Part shown: positions 1 through 15,109 of the stretch, one piece after another
Layout: each line of letters starts with the position of its first letter
How positions within the stretch are numbered: the stretch's first letter is position 1
Origin: Nectonema munidae
Taxonomy: Eukaryota; Nematomorpha; Nectonematoida; Nectonematidae
Length of the DNA stretch: 64,000 nucleotides
NCBI GenBank assembly: GCA_030549495.1
Contig: JAUIRK010000693.1
Coordinates: 124,001 to 188,000 of the forward strand
Reading direction: 5' to 3'
Notes under the pieces: model-generated
What the model saw: the letters and a program-made list of their open reading frames with translations, nothing else
Database searches by the model: none
Told to the model about the DNA's origin: nothing
Position numbers and translations under genes: made by a program

Positions 1-2887
<2,887 letters not shown>

Positions 2888-3551
2888 CGCTAGATCAATC
2901 AGAACTTGGCAATTAAAGGAACAATTATTTAATGCAACGAACACAGGGAGGAAACAGTTAATAAATCATAGTATTAGCAAATGATACTAAAAAATTAAAT
3001 TAAATGACTTATTCCAACAATAGTTTGGCGACAGATAAAATTATTGACAATAGTATATAGGTATCAGTAGTTAAATGGAAAAATGACTGAATTGAATTTG
3101 CTAAGACAAATTTAAAAAATAAGCTGTGATGCAATGATGATGTTGGTTGAATTTGCATATTAAATCAAGAAATACATAAAGTGAATGCACATTTTTGGGT
3201 ACTAAAAGTTTTTTTTACCAGGATAAAATTGAAAAATATGAATTATTTTTTTGCCTATTATGAATCAAAAATATCCATATACTTGAACATGGCGTTAATG
3301 ACCGTTACAAAGTACAGTGCTCTAGCTTAAATGTTATTTTCCTTCATAAATACATTCTTGTCTTGAATGGAAATATTATGATCTATTTTTAAGAATCTCA
3401 GTAGACATAATGGAATCGTCTGAATTAAGAATGCAATCATACCCGAGCGCGTGAAAATGTTAAATTGCATTATGTTGGAAGAAACGTTGGTATGAATTCG
3501 GCTGTCGAGCGCGATAGCAACGAGTCTTTTAAAAAGTGTAAGAGCTCTCAC

Positions 3552-3744
3552 CCCACACGACTTTGCCGCCCGGAGTTACGAGACCCAGCTCTGAGACGTT
3601 GACTTCGATGATCGTTCCTTTGGTGAGGACGCCAAGCGTTGTGTAGAAGGAACTGCTGGGGTTCTTCTTCACTCCGAGGATACTCAGGTGGAAGGTGGCT
3701 TTGAGTTCTGGATGTGTCACGTGCGCTTTTTTGTAGCGAAGAGC
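3552..3744 (-). CDS. NSA2: NSA2 exon 5
   Basis: The acceptor gtttag sits before GCTCTTCGC; the donor is GTGAGA at 3551. The exon encodes [18 protein letters not shown] to [18 protein letters not shown], almost all of the conserved S8e-like C-terminal domain. It ends one base into the codon after VVW. The continuing exon was not found between here and position 1. Confidence 0.93.
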
Positions 3745-6700
3745 CTAAACGTGTATTTCAAATGTCTCGCAGTCAATCGGTATTTAGAGGGTGCCTTGTG
3801 TGCCTGACTCGGCTGGCTTTAGGAAAACTCGAGTATTGATCGAAGAAAGAACCTAAACTCAAGTTTTCTAATTTTACAATAAAAACTGTATTGGTGAAGC
3901 ACACCTTCAAATTAAAACTACTAATGACATCCTAACCAAAAAGTTATGTTTTTTCCTAATGAATAATTTTACAAGAAAAAGCTTCTCTAGCTTCCTTCAT
4001 TAAGCTTAAAACATTTAAAGTGAGTTTTCATAACAAATTTGGCTGATTTTTCAGAGCAAAGCACCATCTCATCAAAATTAATGATCTCAAGTATGATTGC
4101 ATGTCACAGAAAAAACGCTCATTTTTCAATTTGCATTTGTTTTGAAATTGTTGTATGCTAGGATCGACTTCTTGCTCACCGGTTTCATTTAAAATTAAAT
4201 TTAGACTCTTTAAAACAAGAACTGATACATAACTATCGAAAAAATATTTTCTAAAGGATTATTATTTCCAATTTTTTTTACATAACTTTTAGGTTATATT
4301 GTCATGAAAGACTACATGTGGTTATCAAAACTTTAAAAATAGTTATAATTGATATATAATAAAATAAAATGCAATTACTTATTATTTGCAAAAGTTCTAG
4401 GACAAAATGGCGAAAGAGAGTGTCGAAATGACAATGTATCGAAAAGATAAAATTGATAAAGGATTACAAGTATACAACAATATAACACGAAAAACAATAA
4501 GAATTTTAAAAAATGTTGAGAACGAATTTTTATCTTATGTATAACTTTTATAACATCTATATGTGAACCTTCTTGCTGATGTGAATGCTCTGTAGTTTTA
4601 CAAATTGTTTCACTTTGTGTTATTGCTCTGCCGTTGCAATAATGTCGTTTTTCACATTTCCAATAAATTCGTTCACTTTATCTATCACGTATGCATGGAG
4701 GTAGAACTTTTGTCTGTACACGTCATTTTGTGTATCAAATTTTTGGCTTGTGTTAATACTAACTCTAATAATGAAGTTTTTGTGTTTAAAAGAGGGGGGT
4801 TCTGTCCTCTTTCTCATTTTGAGAGAAGGTATTTTGTCCAGGGGGAGGGGGATTTTGTCCGGAGTTTCTTTCCACCCATTTGAGTCTTGATTATTTCCAT
4901 TATGATGGGTTTGGTAGAATGGAAATTTATAGAAACTTTTAAATCTTGAAAGAAATTAATTGGTGACTAAATCTCTAACAGACTGAAAAATAAATGTAAA
5001 TTATGATAAATAAATAAATGGATACTTTATTTTCTCTCTCATTATCATTTATCATTGTCTGTTCGATACATTGTACTCTATTCTCTCTTTCATTATCATT
5101 TATCTTCCCCCTGTCTTTATCATTTATCATTGTCTGTTCGACACTTTGTCCATTCGATACTCTGTATTTCTACACTATGTCTTTAGATATTCTGTCCGCA
5201 CATGTGTGTGTGTGTTTGGGATAGGGTAAGTAGTATCTGGGTAGTGTTCTAGCAAAATATCAGTATTATAAGAGTAAATATTTTAGAATATGAATGTAAA
5301 CGAAGCATTTTCAATTTTAAATAATAATGAGTTTTCTTCTGCTAAAATCTTCATATCTCCTCCAGAAAATTCAATAAGCGATGGAGATAGTGGTGATGAA
5401 AAACATGAATTTTCAATTGACAATCTTTCGGGAAATCAATTGAATGCTACTGCAAATTTAATAGTGAACAAAGTTGATGGTACTAAAGAATTATGTGGTG
5501 ATGAGAATGATATTTTTATTGAAAAAGAAGTTAAAAGAACGCCTGATTCAAGATCATGGAAAAAATTAGATATAAAGTCTTTGTCTTGCGACAATGATTC
5601 ACGCATCGAAAGCACTTTAGATGACATAAATGCGTTTTCTCGCGTAAAGTATTTTGAACTTTTTTTCGATGACCAAGTTATGGATTTTATTCAAGAACAA
5701 ACGTTGTTGTATGCTAGGAGAGATAAAGAAGATTTAAATTTTAGTATTGATATATGTGAGTTGAAACTTTTTTTAAGTGTTCTAATAATAAATGGCTTCA
5801 TCCCAGTTTGTAGAACTAGAATGTTCTGGAAACAAAAAGACGACATGCATAACATAGCTATAGCTAAGGCATTTAGTCGTAATCGGTTTGAAAAAGTCCT
5901 TAGTTATATTCATTTAGCCGACAATTTGTGCCTAGAACCAGGTGATAAATTAGCAAAAATAAAGCCATTTTACGAGAAAATAAATAATCGATTTCTATGT
6001 CATATACCCGAATCAAAAACTATTAGCATTAATGAGTCAATGATAGAATATTATGGTAAGCATCCTTCTAAACAATTCATGAAAGGAAAACCTATAAGAT
6101 TCGGGTATAAGACTTTGATAATGTGCACTTCAGATGCCTACATTATTTCTGTTTCCCCATATGCGGGTAAGTCTGAAGCCTACAACAAAGAACTGGGAAT
6201 AGGAGGAAGCGTTGTGATGAAATCTGCTAATCTTTTACCAGGAAATAATTACCACCTTGTGATGGATAACTATTTCTGCTCCCTACATTTGTTTGAACTT
6301 TTAAGGAAAAAAGGGTTTCATGCAACAGGTGTAATAAGAAGTGATAGAATGCAAAAAGGGCCAATTATTTATAAAATATCTTTACTCAAAAAAGATAGGG
6401 GTAGCTTGATTATCGATACGACACTCGTTCTAAGATAATTATCATAATATGGAGAGACAATAACGTTGTAAATCTGGCATCGACCTGTCTCGGTGTGAAG
6501 CCTTTGAAAAGTGTTAGAAGATGGTGTTCTTCAAAAAGAAAAGTCATAGTTATACCACAACTAAATGGAATAGCGGAGTATAACCAATTGATGGGTGGAG
6601 TAGACAGATCAAATCAAAATATTACACAATACCAAATGAGCATACGTTTGAAAAAGTGGTGGTGGCCTTTTTTCCGATTTTTGTTCCATGCCTCTTTACA

Positions 6701-9700
6701 AAACTCTTGGTTCTTGTACAAAAAAAGTTGCCTATATAAAGAAAAACCATTGGATCAACTCGGATTCGTTCGAGAAATTGACAACACGTATCTTTTGCAA
6801 AACTTGGCAAACAAAACAACTAAAATTCCTTTTTTCAGAAAAAAATCAGTAGTGATATTAGATTTGGTACAAAAGATCATGATTTTGGCAATCTCCCCAT
6901 CCAGAAAATATGCGTATTTTGCAAAAAAAGATGTATCAAGTGTAACGTTGCCCTTCATATGCACTGCTTTAACGCTTTTCATTCAAAGTAATAAAAATAA
7001 CTTTTCCATGTAATAAATTTGTGGCTTTTTTTAATATTTTTTTTACTTAGTAAAATTCAATGTATTTTTTACCAACATGATGTGAGATATGCTCCCCTTT
7101 ATGACAATATAACTTTTAGGTTATGATTTGTTTTTTTGATCTAAAATAATATATTTCGTTTTTAACAAGTTTTGATATGTGAAATTAAGTTATGTCCATC
7201 AAACTATTCAAATAAAAGCATAGAATTCATAAGCTAGAAGTTGGTCATTAATGGGTAATTTAAAACTCATCTAAAAATATAACTCAATTTTTAAGGTAAT
7301 TTTAAAAATTAAATTTTTAGTAGAAATTTAAGTTTAATTTCTCACTAAATTTTTCTGTAAGATTGCCATTTTGAGAAAACTTTTTAATTGTTATAAAGTA
7401 AAATTTCTTTAAACATAGAAAATAAATTCTATATAGAGAACAATATTTAATTCATAATATCTCACCCAAGCAATGTTCACCCAATAGAAAATTCATTCAT
7501 TTTGTATTAATATATTTTACGCGCGCACAATAAAATACTGATTCATACATTTGTTATATCACCTCATCACCAGGGCGAGTAAAAGTCAATAAAGTCAACC
7601 TTTATTTCCGTTTAGCAAAAACTCTTTGAAGAAGATCTGTACTTGTTTAGTCTAAAAAAATGTGAACTAATTTCAAATTTTTAAGCCAATCAAAGTCAAT
7701 TTTTCGAGTTTAGGTCAATAAAGTCAATTTTTATATTTAACACTTTTTGATTCAATGTGCCTAAAATTATTATAAGCGATACATACAAGATTTCTTCTTT
7801 ATGTCAACACTTCCACAATAGTTGGGATTTTTTCATCTAATAAAAGGTTTTACTGTAAAGTTTGCCTGACTTAGGTTAAACATAAAGAAGTTTTTTGTAA
7901 GACAAATTTTTTTTGACGAACGCGGTTACATACGATATATCCGCTGCAAAAGTTATGGAATTTTATTCCAAACTTTTTTATCATTGCATGTTTTTCACAT
8001 CTTTTACACAAGTTTACCTTAAAAGTTAAGTTATCTTGCAAAATTGTAGATTACTGGCATCATTCAAAATTAGTAATAAAAATAGACGTTCTCTTTTCAA
8101 ACCTATCGGCAACACTCCAGTTCAATTTGTAACGAAATTGACAAATTGGTTGCAAGTAGCAAAATATTTACATTAAAATCTTCCAGCAGTGAAGAAATTA
8201 ATGATAAAGATGATGGAATTTTATTGCCAAATATAAAGAAATTGTTAAAAAAAGAAAATCTGTGTCAAAACTTGCTAACAATAATTAGAGAATATCCACG
8301 ATTCATTGATTTAGTTGGAAAAAGTCAACATGAGACTTTTTCAGTCGAAGATGCCTTTACTTTTTTCAACATTATTTCATTAAAAGTTATCTGAAAATAG
8401 ATTCAAATAAAATGAAATCAATAACATGAATATGGAAAACTCTCAAATCTCTCGCAGTACATATTCCAAATTACAAAATTGTCAAGTTTTAACTTTAGAA
8501 GTAGAAAGATCTTTTTCTAAACCGAAAAAATACTAGAAAATGATCGAATTTTAAATCAGAAAATGTCATTAATTATATGTTTTTGTATTACAAAGTCATG
8601 CATTCTTTGAAATAATTTTCAATACTTTCTCTAAAGTGTTCATAGTTGTTCAATTCAATGAAATTTTAAAAAGTCAATAAAGTCAATATTTTCTCTGAGT
8701 AAAGGTCAATTTTTCCTCGCCCTGCTCATGACTCCCTTTTGACAGTAAGCCATTTTACAAAATGTCATCTAAACATGCCATTTCGAAAAGAAAGGACGAA
8801 CTAATTGGAAAGAGAGAAAGTAATTTCAATTCACAAAGAAAAAGAACCAAGAAATCAATGTACAAGCAAAAATATAACATAAAATTTTACTTTAAAGTGG
8901 TTTGTTTTGGTTATAGACAAAAATGTTAGACTAACTTTGCTATTGCTTAAAGCTAAGGTGTGTGAAATCCGTGAACGGTGCCCGCCCTCGCAACATATGT
9001 TTAGTGTATACGCTTAATTTACGGCAATAGGATGATCTTGGACTTATCTGACGAATTAGGTTTATTTTGTTTTTTGGAGATTTTGCAAAATATGACAATT
9101 CAAGTCAGGCATTACTAATTTATATTTGTTCTGCTGAAATCTCAAACCCGTGCTTGTAAGGATATTGAAAAAATGAATTAAAAATATAGAGAAGAGTAAA
9201 AATATTTTTGCTTACCATTGGTCGAATGAATCTTTCGTACTTTGGAGGCTTCCGAGTGAACCCATCGCCAACGAAGCTGGGCTTCAGAATCATCCTTTTC
9301 CAGGACTTTCCTTAGTAAGAGTTGAAAGCATATGGTGGAATGAAATTCTTTTACATAGAGTTTACGCACACGCTATTTATTATTCCTTTCGTGGTCGTGA
9401 TTGCATGTTTGAAATGAAAAAGAAAAAGCTTGCGATCATGAGACGAACGCATGCAGCTTCCTCACCCCATTTGATCGCAGAAAAAATAGACTATATTTTG
9501 TACGCAAACGCTACAAAAACTATATTATCTAATTAAGTAAAAAATATATTCATTATATAAAAATCGATAAAATGTGATTTTGGGAAAAAACTTTAGACAA
9601 AAAACTGGTTTAATGCGTAATGCGCGTATATTCTATTGCAGTCTTTTGGCTTCTCTATTTTGCTCCTTTGTTTTTTATATTTTTATAAACTTAATCTATA

Positions 9701-12700
9701 CTTTATTTATATACACACATAAACAAATAGAAGACTATTTTTGAAAACTCAATTGGTAAAACGCATTGCTAGCTTCCATTAAGAAGCGTCAGTCTGACGG
9801 CTACATTTAAGGGCTAGTTAACACACGGATATATGGAACTTCATTTTTCTTTTTTATTTATATTAAAAAATCTACAACAATTTTTTATATATACCAAATA
9901 TCCGAAAACAAGTGCACATATTTGTACTCGAATCATGAAAACGAGAATAATTAGTAAAATAATTTACATACATCATTTGATTAAAAAGGGAAGATATCCC
10001 CAAAAAAAAGTTTTATTACGATTTCGTAAAGCTTTGCTATACTCGAAAGTCGTAATGAGATTAATGCGTGTTTGTTTTTGAGTCGTAGTTAAAATGCGTT
10101 GGTGCGTTTATACCCATTCTGGCTATGCGCGCTTTAGATAATAAAAGATACAAGACTCTCTATATTAAATTAGAAATGCATCGAATCCCATATCCGCTTG
10201 CTATCCGGCCTCAATTCAAATAGGTAGGCGCATATGACGGCTAACCTAATGACACAGCATTATTTGCATTTAATGTTTGTTATTAAGAAACTAAATCTTT
10301 CTGTTAATCTAAACATTTGGCATAATACAGAATAAATGACTTCTTGTTTTTGCTTGACATTCTGAGATGGTATCTCAATCACAAATTGTAATGAGATAAT
10401 CGATTTGAATGGAATTCATGGCAAATCACTAAAAGCATAAAGTAATTTGCTTTACAGTCAACTCCCACTAACTACTCACGCTTTCCTAAAAGTGGAACTT
10501 CAATTTAAGAACTAACAAATTTTGACTTGGCTCTCTTTTTCTATTCTTTTTCTACTTTCTTGGTTCGCAAAAATTTCAGGTAACAAACACGTTTATTGAA
10601 CGAATTAAGTCACTAACTGACTAGTTAATTAAAAAAAACTACTGATTAAATAACTAACATAATAATAATTAATGAAATTTACAATAACTATAAGCAAATT
10701 GGAGAGTTGATAATATAACTGAGGATAGTTAACCATACCCCTAATAATTTCCACTATTCAAAGCATTTCATTAATATTGAGCCTGATGCAAAGATTTTTC
10801 ATCTTTCAAACGTTTTTATTAACATATGTCAATATTTTACATATTTATCAACAAAAATCCGCTTTTCAAATAGTATCTTTTCGCGGTCTCATTTGCGAGA
10901 AGCGTTCTTCCGTTTGGTCATCTCCTCTGGATTGTTCCGCAAATATTTTAGAATTAGGTCTGTTGTTAACCCTTTGAGAGCCAGAATTTTAGGACTAATT
11001 CTTTGTTTTTTGAATATAATTTTTATTTTATATATGTTCAAAATTTTCATTTCCTGAGACACTGATAATACAGGTTTGTGTTGAAAAAGGCGTTGCTATA
11101 TTGTTTGTTTAATTTGTTGGCTTTTACACATTCATAAAGAAAAAACAGCCGTAATCTAGAAACTGTTTCTTCTTTATCAGGACAATTGCCTCCTGCCCAT
11201 GGACAATTAACCCAAAAGAGACAACTACTCTCTAAAACCGTTAACCTGCTATAGAGTTAGTTATATATGTTACTTGGTCAAAACGCTTAGGGGGACTCAG
11301 TTTGTCCTCAATGATAATTATCCCATGGACCATGTGTGTAAATTGTCGCCTGAATTTTTTAATTACAACTTTCATTCTGATTTCTTCATTTCTAATTCTC
11401 AAAATACGATTTAGCTAGCTGTGAGAAGATGGGGATTGATTTCGTTTCCAGGAGCTTAATGGATCAGCATCTGTGCGGATGGATGATTCTCTAAAATATG
11501 CATATAATTGTTCGCCATATATGTCAAACACTAAGGGGCAGGTGTACTAGACTTCTGGCTGTGAGAATAAAAAAATTCTGTATGCTGATTGTAATCTAAT
11601 TGTGTTGTCTCGATAGGGAAAGTCTGTGGAGCTCAGTTCATAGTTTTTCAAGAAACTCTGTTCGTTCTCATGATGTATACCAGCTAAGCTTAGAGATACA
11701 ATTACTGAGAGAATAGGTCTGATTTTGTTTTTTTTAATGATTCTGATTATAATGAGAATCGACGCCAACACCATTCTCTACCAAACCAATTTTGATAAAG
11801 CATTTAATTGTTTTTTTCATCTAATGTTTACTTACAGAATCATTAATTTCTTATATGAAATGTCAAAGTTTTTATTTTAAGGCAAATTTTAAAAACTCTA
11901 ATTTGGTTTATTATAATCTGGCCGGATATCAAATTAAGTATTGAAAAAATATCAGTAAAAATCCAAAACAATATTCCATAAAATTGAGATAAATATAAAA
12001 AAATATGTAATATTTTTTTATTAGTTGACTATACTTACATGCTCAAACTTGTAAGCAACTGTACTTATGAAAAAAATTCTGATTGATTGAGAACTAACAC
12101 CTTAGGTCAATTGTGGAGATTCACTTTCTTTATTTAGTTAACTCAACCTTAGAATCAATGGCCTTAGCCAATCCTAAAATTCCTCTTCTTAATGGTCACA
12201 TTTAGGTCTGGTCAAGATTGGATAGGGTATCTACTTTAGTATTTAGATGCACGTTGAGTAGATAAAAAAAACCATGCCTTCTAAAGAGCTTGAAAGAACC
12301 TTTATGCCCTAAAAAGATTTGGTATTGCAAAAAAAGGAGAAATTACTTCGGGATTTTCCTGTTTTAACTTCTTTAAAAACTTCCCTCTCTGATACAGCTC
12401 TAACTTTAGGTAAAGGAACATTCCACTTGCCCTAAGAAAAAATAAATGAAAGGATAAAAAAGAAAATGAACATGAAAAGTAAGAAAGTGAAGAGCGTACG
12501 GCTTTCTCTTTGCGCTTTTGCTTGATCATATTGGACAAGACTTTGGAGGAGTTTTGCACTTCGCGGTCCAGCAGGTACGCGGGAATGGCGCTCTTGTGAC
12601 CACCGTCGTCACGCGATGGTCCGCTCCGACCCTTTGAGTTCTTTTCTTCGTGCGCGCGAATCGTCTTCTTCATTTGGATCTTTTCCTTGAAGCGCGTTTT

Positions 12701-12850
12701 GTTAAAGAGCTTGGCTCTGATGCCGCGCAACTTCTTCGCCTTGTTGGCCAACACATTTCCCTCCCTCGCTTCCTTCTTCCGCCTTTTCTCGTGGTAATCG
12801 AGTCTTCTTCCATGACGCTTGATCGCTAGGTCTATGTATTCATTCTGAGG
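3552..12850 (-). CDS. NSA2: Ribosome biogenesis protein NSA2, partial gene, four exons
   Basis: NSA2 is a nucleolar assembly factor for the 60S ribosomal subunit. Four coding exons are visible on the minus strand: 12500-12850, 12347-12431, 9216-9310 and 3552-3744, joined by GT-AG introns with matching codon phase (0, 1, 0, then a split Gly). Together they give about 242 of the usual 260 residues and match the family throughout: PQNEYIDL and [12 protein letters not shown] at the N-terminus, IPAYLLDRE and [15 protein letters not shown], then [12 protein letters not shown], then [20 protein letters not shown], then [14 protein letters not shown] and [18 protein letters not shown]. The initiator Met is expected on a separate tiny upstream exon, which I could not place. 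The last ~20 residues (the family's KYAQVTNNPENDGC...LLV end) were not found and probably lie left of position 1. Introns are 68 bp, 3.0 kb and 5.5 kb. Confidence 0.92.
4282..7126 (+). mobile_element. Decayed piggyBac-like transposon inside NSA2 intron 4
   Basis: A piggyBac transposase relic is flanked by an inverted repeat: cataacttttaggttatatt with gtcatgaaag at 4281-4310 on the left, and ctttatgacaatataac followed by ttttaggttatg at 7098-7125 on the right. The shared core is ATGACAATATAAC in inverted orientation, and each side is itself partly palindromic. I did not find a clean TTAA at these points, so the exact ends are uncertain. Between 5018 and 5180 the left flank has an imperfect pyrimidine-rich tandem repeat around tttatcattgtctgttcga, and related GTCGAAATGACAATG sequence lies at about 4423. 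The element is opposite in strand to NSA2. Confidence 0.55.
5290..6991 (+). pseudogene. piggyBac (PGBD-type) transposase, frameshifted
   Basis: The first frame (5290-6438) and a second (6495 on) together cover a full-length PGBD-like transposase. Recognisable blocks are the acidic N-terminus, [33 protein letters not shown], then [35 protein letters not shown] and [20 protein letters not shown]. The C-terminal Cys-rich finger ([11 protein letters not shown]) is present in a third frame ending at 6991. At least two frameshifts are therefore needed, one near 6400-6440 and one near 6850. Of the three catalytic aspartates, the second (VMDNYF) and third (GGVDRS) remain. The first, normally in a DE(Q/S)M motif, is Asn here (SINESM). 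The copy cannot make an active transposase. Confidence 0.88.
7571..8724. mobile_element. hAT-like non-autonomous element, 1.15 kb
   Basis: The left end starts CAGGGCGAGTAAAAGTCAAT and the right end, read inward on the minus strand, starts CAGGGCGAGGAAAAATTGAC. The flanking 8-bp target duplications are ctcatcac (7563-7570) and ctcatgac (8725-8732), 7 of 8 matching, and both fit the nTnnnnAn preference of Ac-type hATs. A short internal frame (8146-8394, 82 codons, acidic, [14 protein letters not shown]) could be a transposase scrap but I do not recognise it. It sits in NSA2 intron 4, 445 bp beyond the piggyBac element. Confidence 0.7.
9216..9310 (-). CDS. NSA2: NSA2 exon 4
   Basis: The acceptor is ctaag before GAAAGTCC and the donor GTAAGC follows CGACCAATG. 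It encodes (R)KSWKRM then [20 protein letters not shown], the most conserved stretch of NSA2. It begins with two bases of a split codon and ends in phase 0. It stands alone between introns of 3.0 kb and 5.5 kb. Confidence 0.92.
9311..12346. other. NSA2 intron 3, no gene recognised
   Basis: AT-rich sequence with no convincing coding frame. One possible transposon end is TTAACCCTTTGAGAGCCAG at about 10970, which resembles TTAA-type MITE ends seen elsewhere in this window; a partner end was not secured. Nothing else stands out. Confidence 0.5.
12347..12431 (-). CDS. NSA2: NSA2 exon 3
   Basis: A short exon that follows a 68-bp intron. The acceptor is ttttcttag before GGCAAGTGG, and the donor is GTAATT at 12346. 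It encodes [13 protein letters not shown] through TGKSR and leaves one base (A) that completes an Arg codon with the next exon. It is read in a different frame from exon 2's open frame, so it is hidden inside the larger translated run. Confidence 0.9.
12500..12850 (-). CDS. NSA2: NSA2 exon 2 (117 codons)
   Basis: The acceptor is a tttttcaag immediately before CCTCAGAATG (PQNEY). The donor after KEKA is GTACGC at 12499. The exon starts and ends in phase 0. It carries the basic N-terminal half, including [10 protein letters not shown] and the YLLDRE motif. The open frame runs further upstream to 12958, but that extension is intron sequence: NSA2 orthologues begin MPQNEY, so the Met must come from an earlier exon. 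Confidence 0.93.
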
Positions 12851-14865
12851 CTTGAAAAAGATCACAAGATTACCAATCAAGTAGGATTTAAACGTGGGTT
12901 GTCGAGTCACAGGTAAAATATCTAACTCTGATTCAAAGTACAAACGAAAGAGGCTCACTCGGAAAGGGTCTCACCTCAAATACTCTATACCAAATAGCTC
13001 GCACTTTCAGCTTTGAGTAGAGAAGTGCCGTTGCGAATGAAGAAGTATAAGAACTCAGCCTCAAAGATGAAGCCGATATTGATGTTAGAATATTCTTATT
13101 TATACTATAACTTTGGCTCCGACTCCTATCATTTTTATTAGACACACACTCCAATTTCTCATTTTAAAATTTATAAAAAAAATACTGTATTCACTCAACA
13201 GAAAATTTTAGATTGAGAAAACTAATTAAAATGATTAGGAAATGATTAAATTAAGGAAACTTATAAGAACTCTGCCGAAGCTATCAGTATTATAATTATG
13301 CGTATTTTGGCGAATAGAACAGTGGTTGAAAAGTTAGGGCTGCATTCGATATTATCTCTCGTTGAAAGCGTCAGAGCTGCATTTGGAAAAAAATAAAAAG
13401 ACGGTTTAAATTACAAACTTAACCAGTTAACGACGAGAATAATCAGACAGATAATTAATAAACGCAAACGATTTTATTTTTGTCAAGTCAAGAATAGTTG
13501 GCTCTGTTCATTAACGCGTTAAAGTAAAAATCGTATATATGTTTTTGTATATGTACAAGAGCATCGGCTTTGAACCAGATTTTTTTTAACTCCCCTTCAC
13601 TCCATATCCATGCAGCAAGAAATAAATTTACACACGCATCCCCTGTAGCATTTTTAATACCACACCCAACTACATTTACTGCAGAAAAATATCATCTTAA
13701 TAATAGAACCCCGTCCACTATGCAACCCTATTCCCTACCAAATATACAAATTACAATCAATTTATTCGATTCATAATGTAAAATATTGTGCAAAAAGGCT
13801 TTTTGGTCACACTGCTCCCGACATCAGGACGCTCTACAATTTTATTTAAATATTATATTATAATATAGGTGAATCATTAAAACAATCGTGTTTCCTTCCA
13901 CATGCTCATTTTAAATTTTGATTTCAATGATAAACAAAAAAATCAGTACATATCCTTTAAATCAGGAGGCCTAGCAATCTTACGAATACATGAGATCATT
14001 TTTCTGCATTTTCTTATTGGATTTGTGAAATTGTAAATAAAGATGTTTACAAACCATAATATATTGTCGTTTTTTTTTTATTTTTACTCAAACCAATAAA
14101 ATTATTTTTTATTTTATCTTAAATAATTGTTTTCATGTTGGATACAGATTATCCATCTTACAAATAAATATGCATAGCCACGTCGTCAGACTTACAGGAA
14201 GCGGCAAAACTGATACTAATAGGGGCTGGACTATAAGAAAGTGTGCTTTCCACTAAGCCTGCTTCTTGAACTTTCTTTTCGAACAAAAAAAATGTAAACT
14301 ATTTAATGATGACTTATAGTTTCTAAAAATTTATAATTGATTAAAATTAATTTAGCTCCAACTTGCTGTTTCTACATACTATTCAGTTTAAATATTTCAT
14401 TCAGCATGTATTTTTTAGAATAATAACATTTAGATATTAATTAATATATTTAAAGTTTTGAGCATTTTCTTAAATTTTAATTATAGATTTTTAGTTTTGA
14501 AGTCAGAAATAAGTTGTGCCGAATAACCAAAAATTACTATAAAGTACAAACTCCAATTAAAGTTGTCTTATTAAAATTTTAACTAACATTTTTGATTTTT
14601 TAATACTATTAGTTTTAAATATTCAGTTTTAATTAAAGAGACTACCATTTTAATCCTTGACAAAATGAGTAAAAAAAAATATTTTAAAAATTAAGCAGCA
14701 AAACCATTTTTAATTGTTTCTTCACTTCTAAAACCAAACTGAATTAAACAAAAAATAAAACCAAGTTGATTCACTATAAAATGTTCGAATTTTCTTTCAC
14801 TTCATAAATGTCTAAAAATTTGAGTGTTGAAAAAATACTCGCACCAATAAAAATTAAATTCAAGG
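12851..14865. other. Spacer upstream of NSA2 exon 2
   Basis: This should hold NSA2's first exon (5' UTR plus ATG) unless that exon lies beyond the LINEs. An ATG followed by GTAGTC on the minus strand near 14646 is one weak candidate; I do not consider it established. It also contains the TTAA MITE at 13419 and a C-rich, G-poor patch at 13570-13790 whose base bias resembles the nearby LINE coding strand. Confidence 0.4.
13419..13522. mobile_element. Short TTAA-flanked MITE, copy 1
   Basis: About 104 bp bounded by TTAA on both sides, with ends TTAACCAGTTAACG and, inward from the right, TTAACGCGTTAATG. Internally it has ACGATTTTATTTTTGT and AATCAGAC blocks that recur, in the opposite orientation, in the copy at 41736-41868. 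TTAA duplication suggests mobilisation by a piggyBac-type transposase. Confidence 0.6.
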
Positions 14866-15109
14866 AGTGAGTGAGTGAGGGAAATCTTTAAGCACTTTCC
14901 AGCGTTGGCTGATATGCTTGCTGTATTGCTATGATTTGGATGGCTTTGCTTGGTTGTTTCTATGTGACGGAAAATCGAATTAGTTGTTATGTTCTAAAGG
15001 AGCAAAAATAAAAGGAAGAAAATGTAGAAGTGTTGTATTAAAGGGGTAATATATGAGATTAGGAGTTGGGTGATTGAGGGATAAGATTTTGGTGTGCTTT
15101 AAGAATTGG

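Noticed and set aside
3327-3551. Minus-strand frame just after NSA2 exon 5, tested as the missing last exon
   Set aside because: It does not contain the expected KYAQVTNNPENDGC...AVLLV ending in any frame; it is the read-through of the exon 5 donor into intron.
9833-10977. Short plus-strand frames in NSA2 intron 3
   Set aside because: Lys/Ile/Phe-rich, no family resemblance; chance frames in AT-rich intron.
12302-12958. 218-codon frame taken at face value as one protein
   Set aside because: It merges NSA2 exon 2 with intron on both sides and reads exon 3 out of frame. The spliced model fits the family much better.
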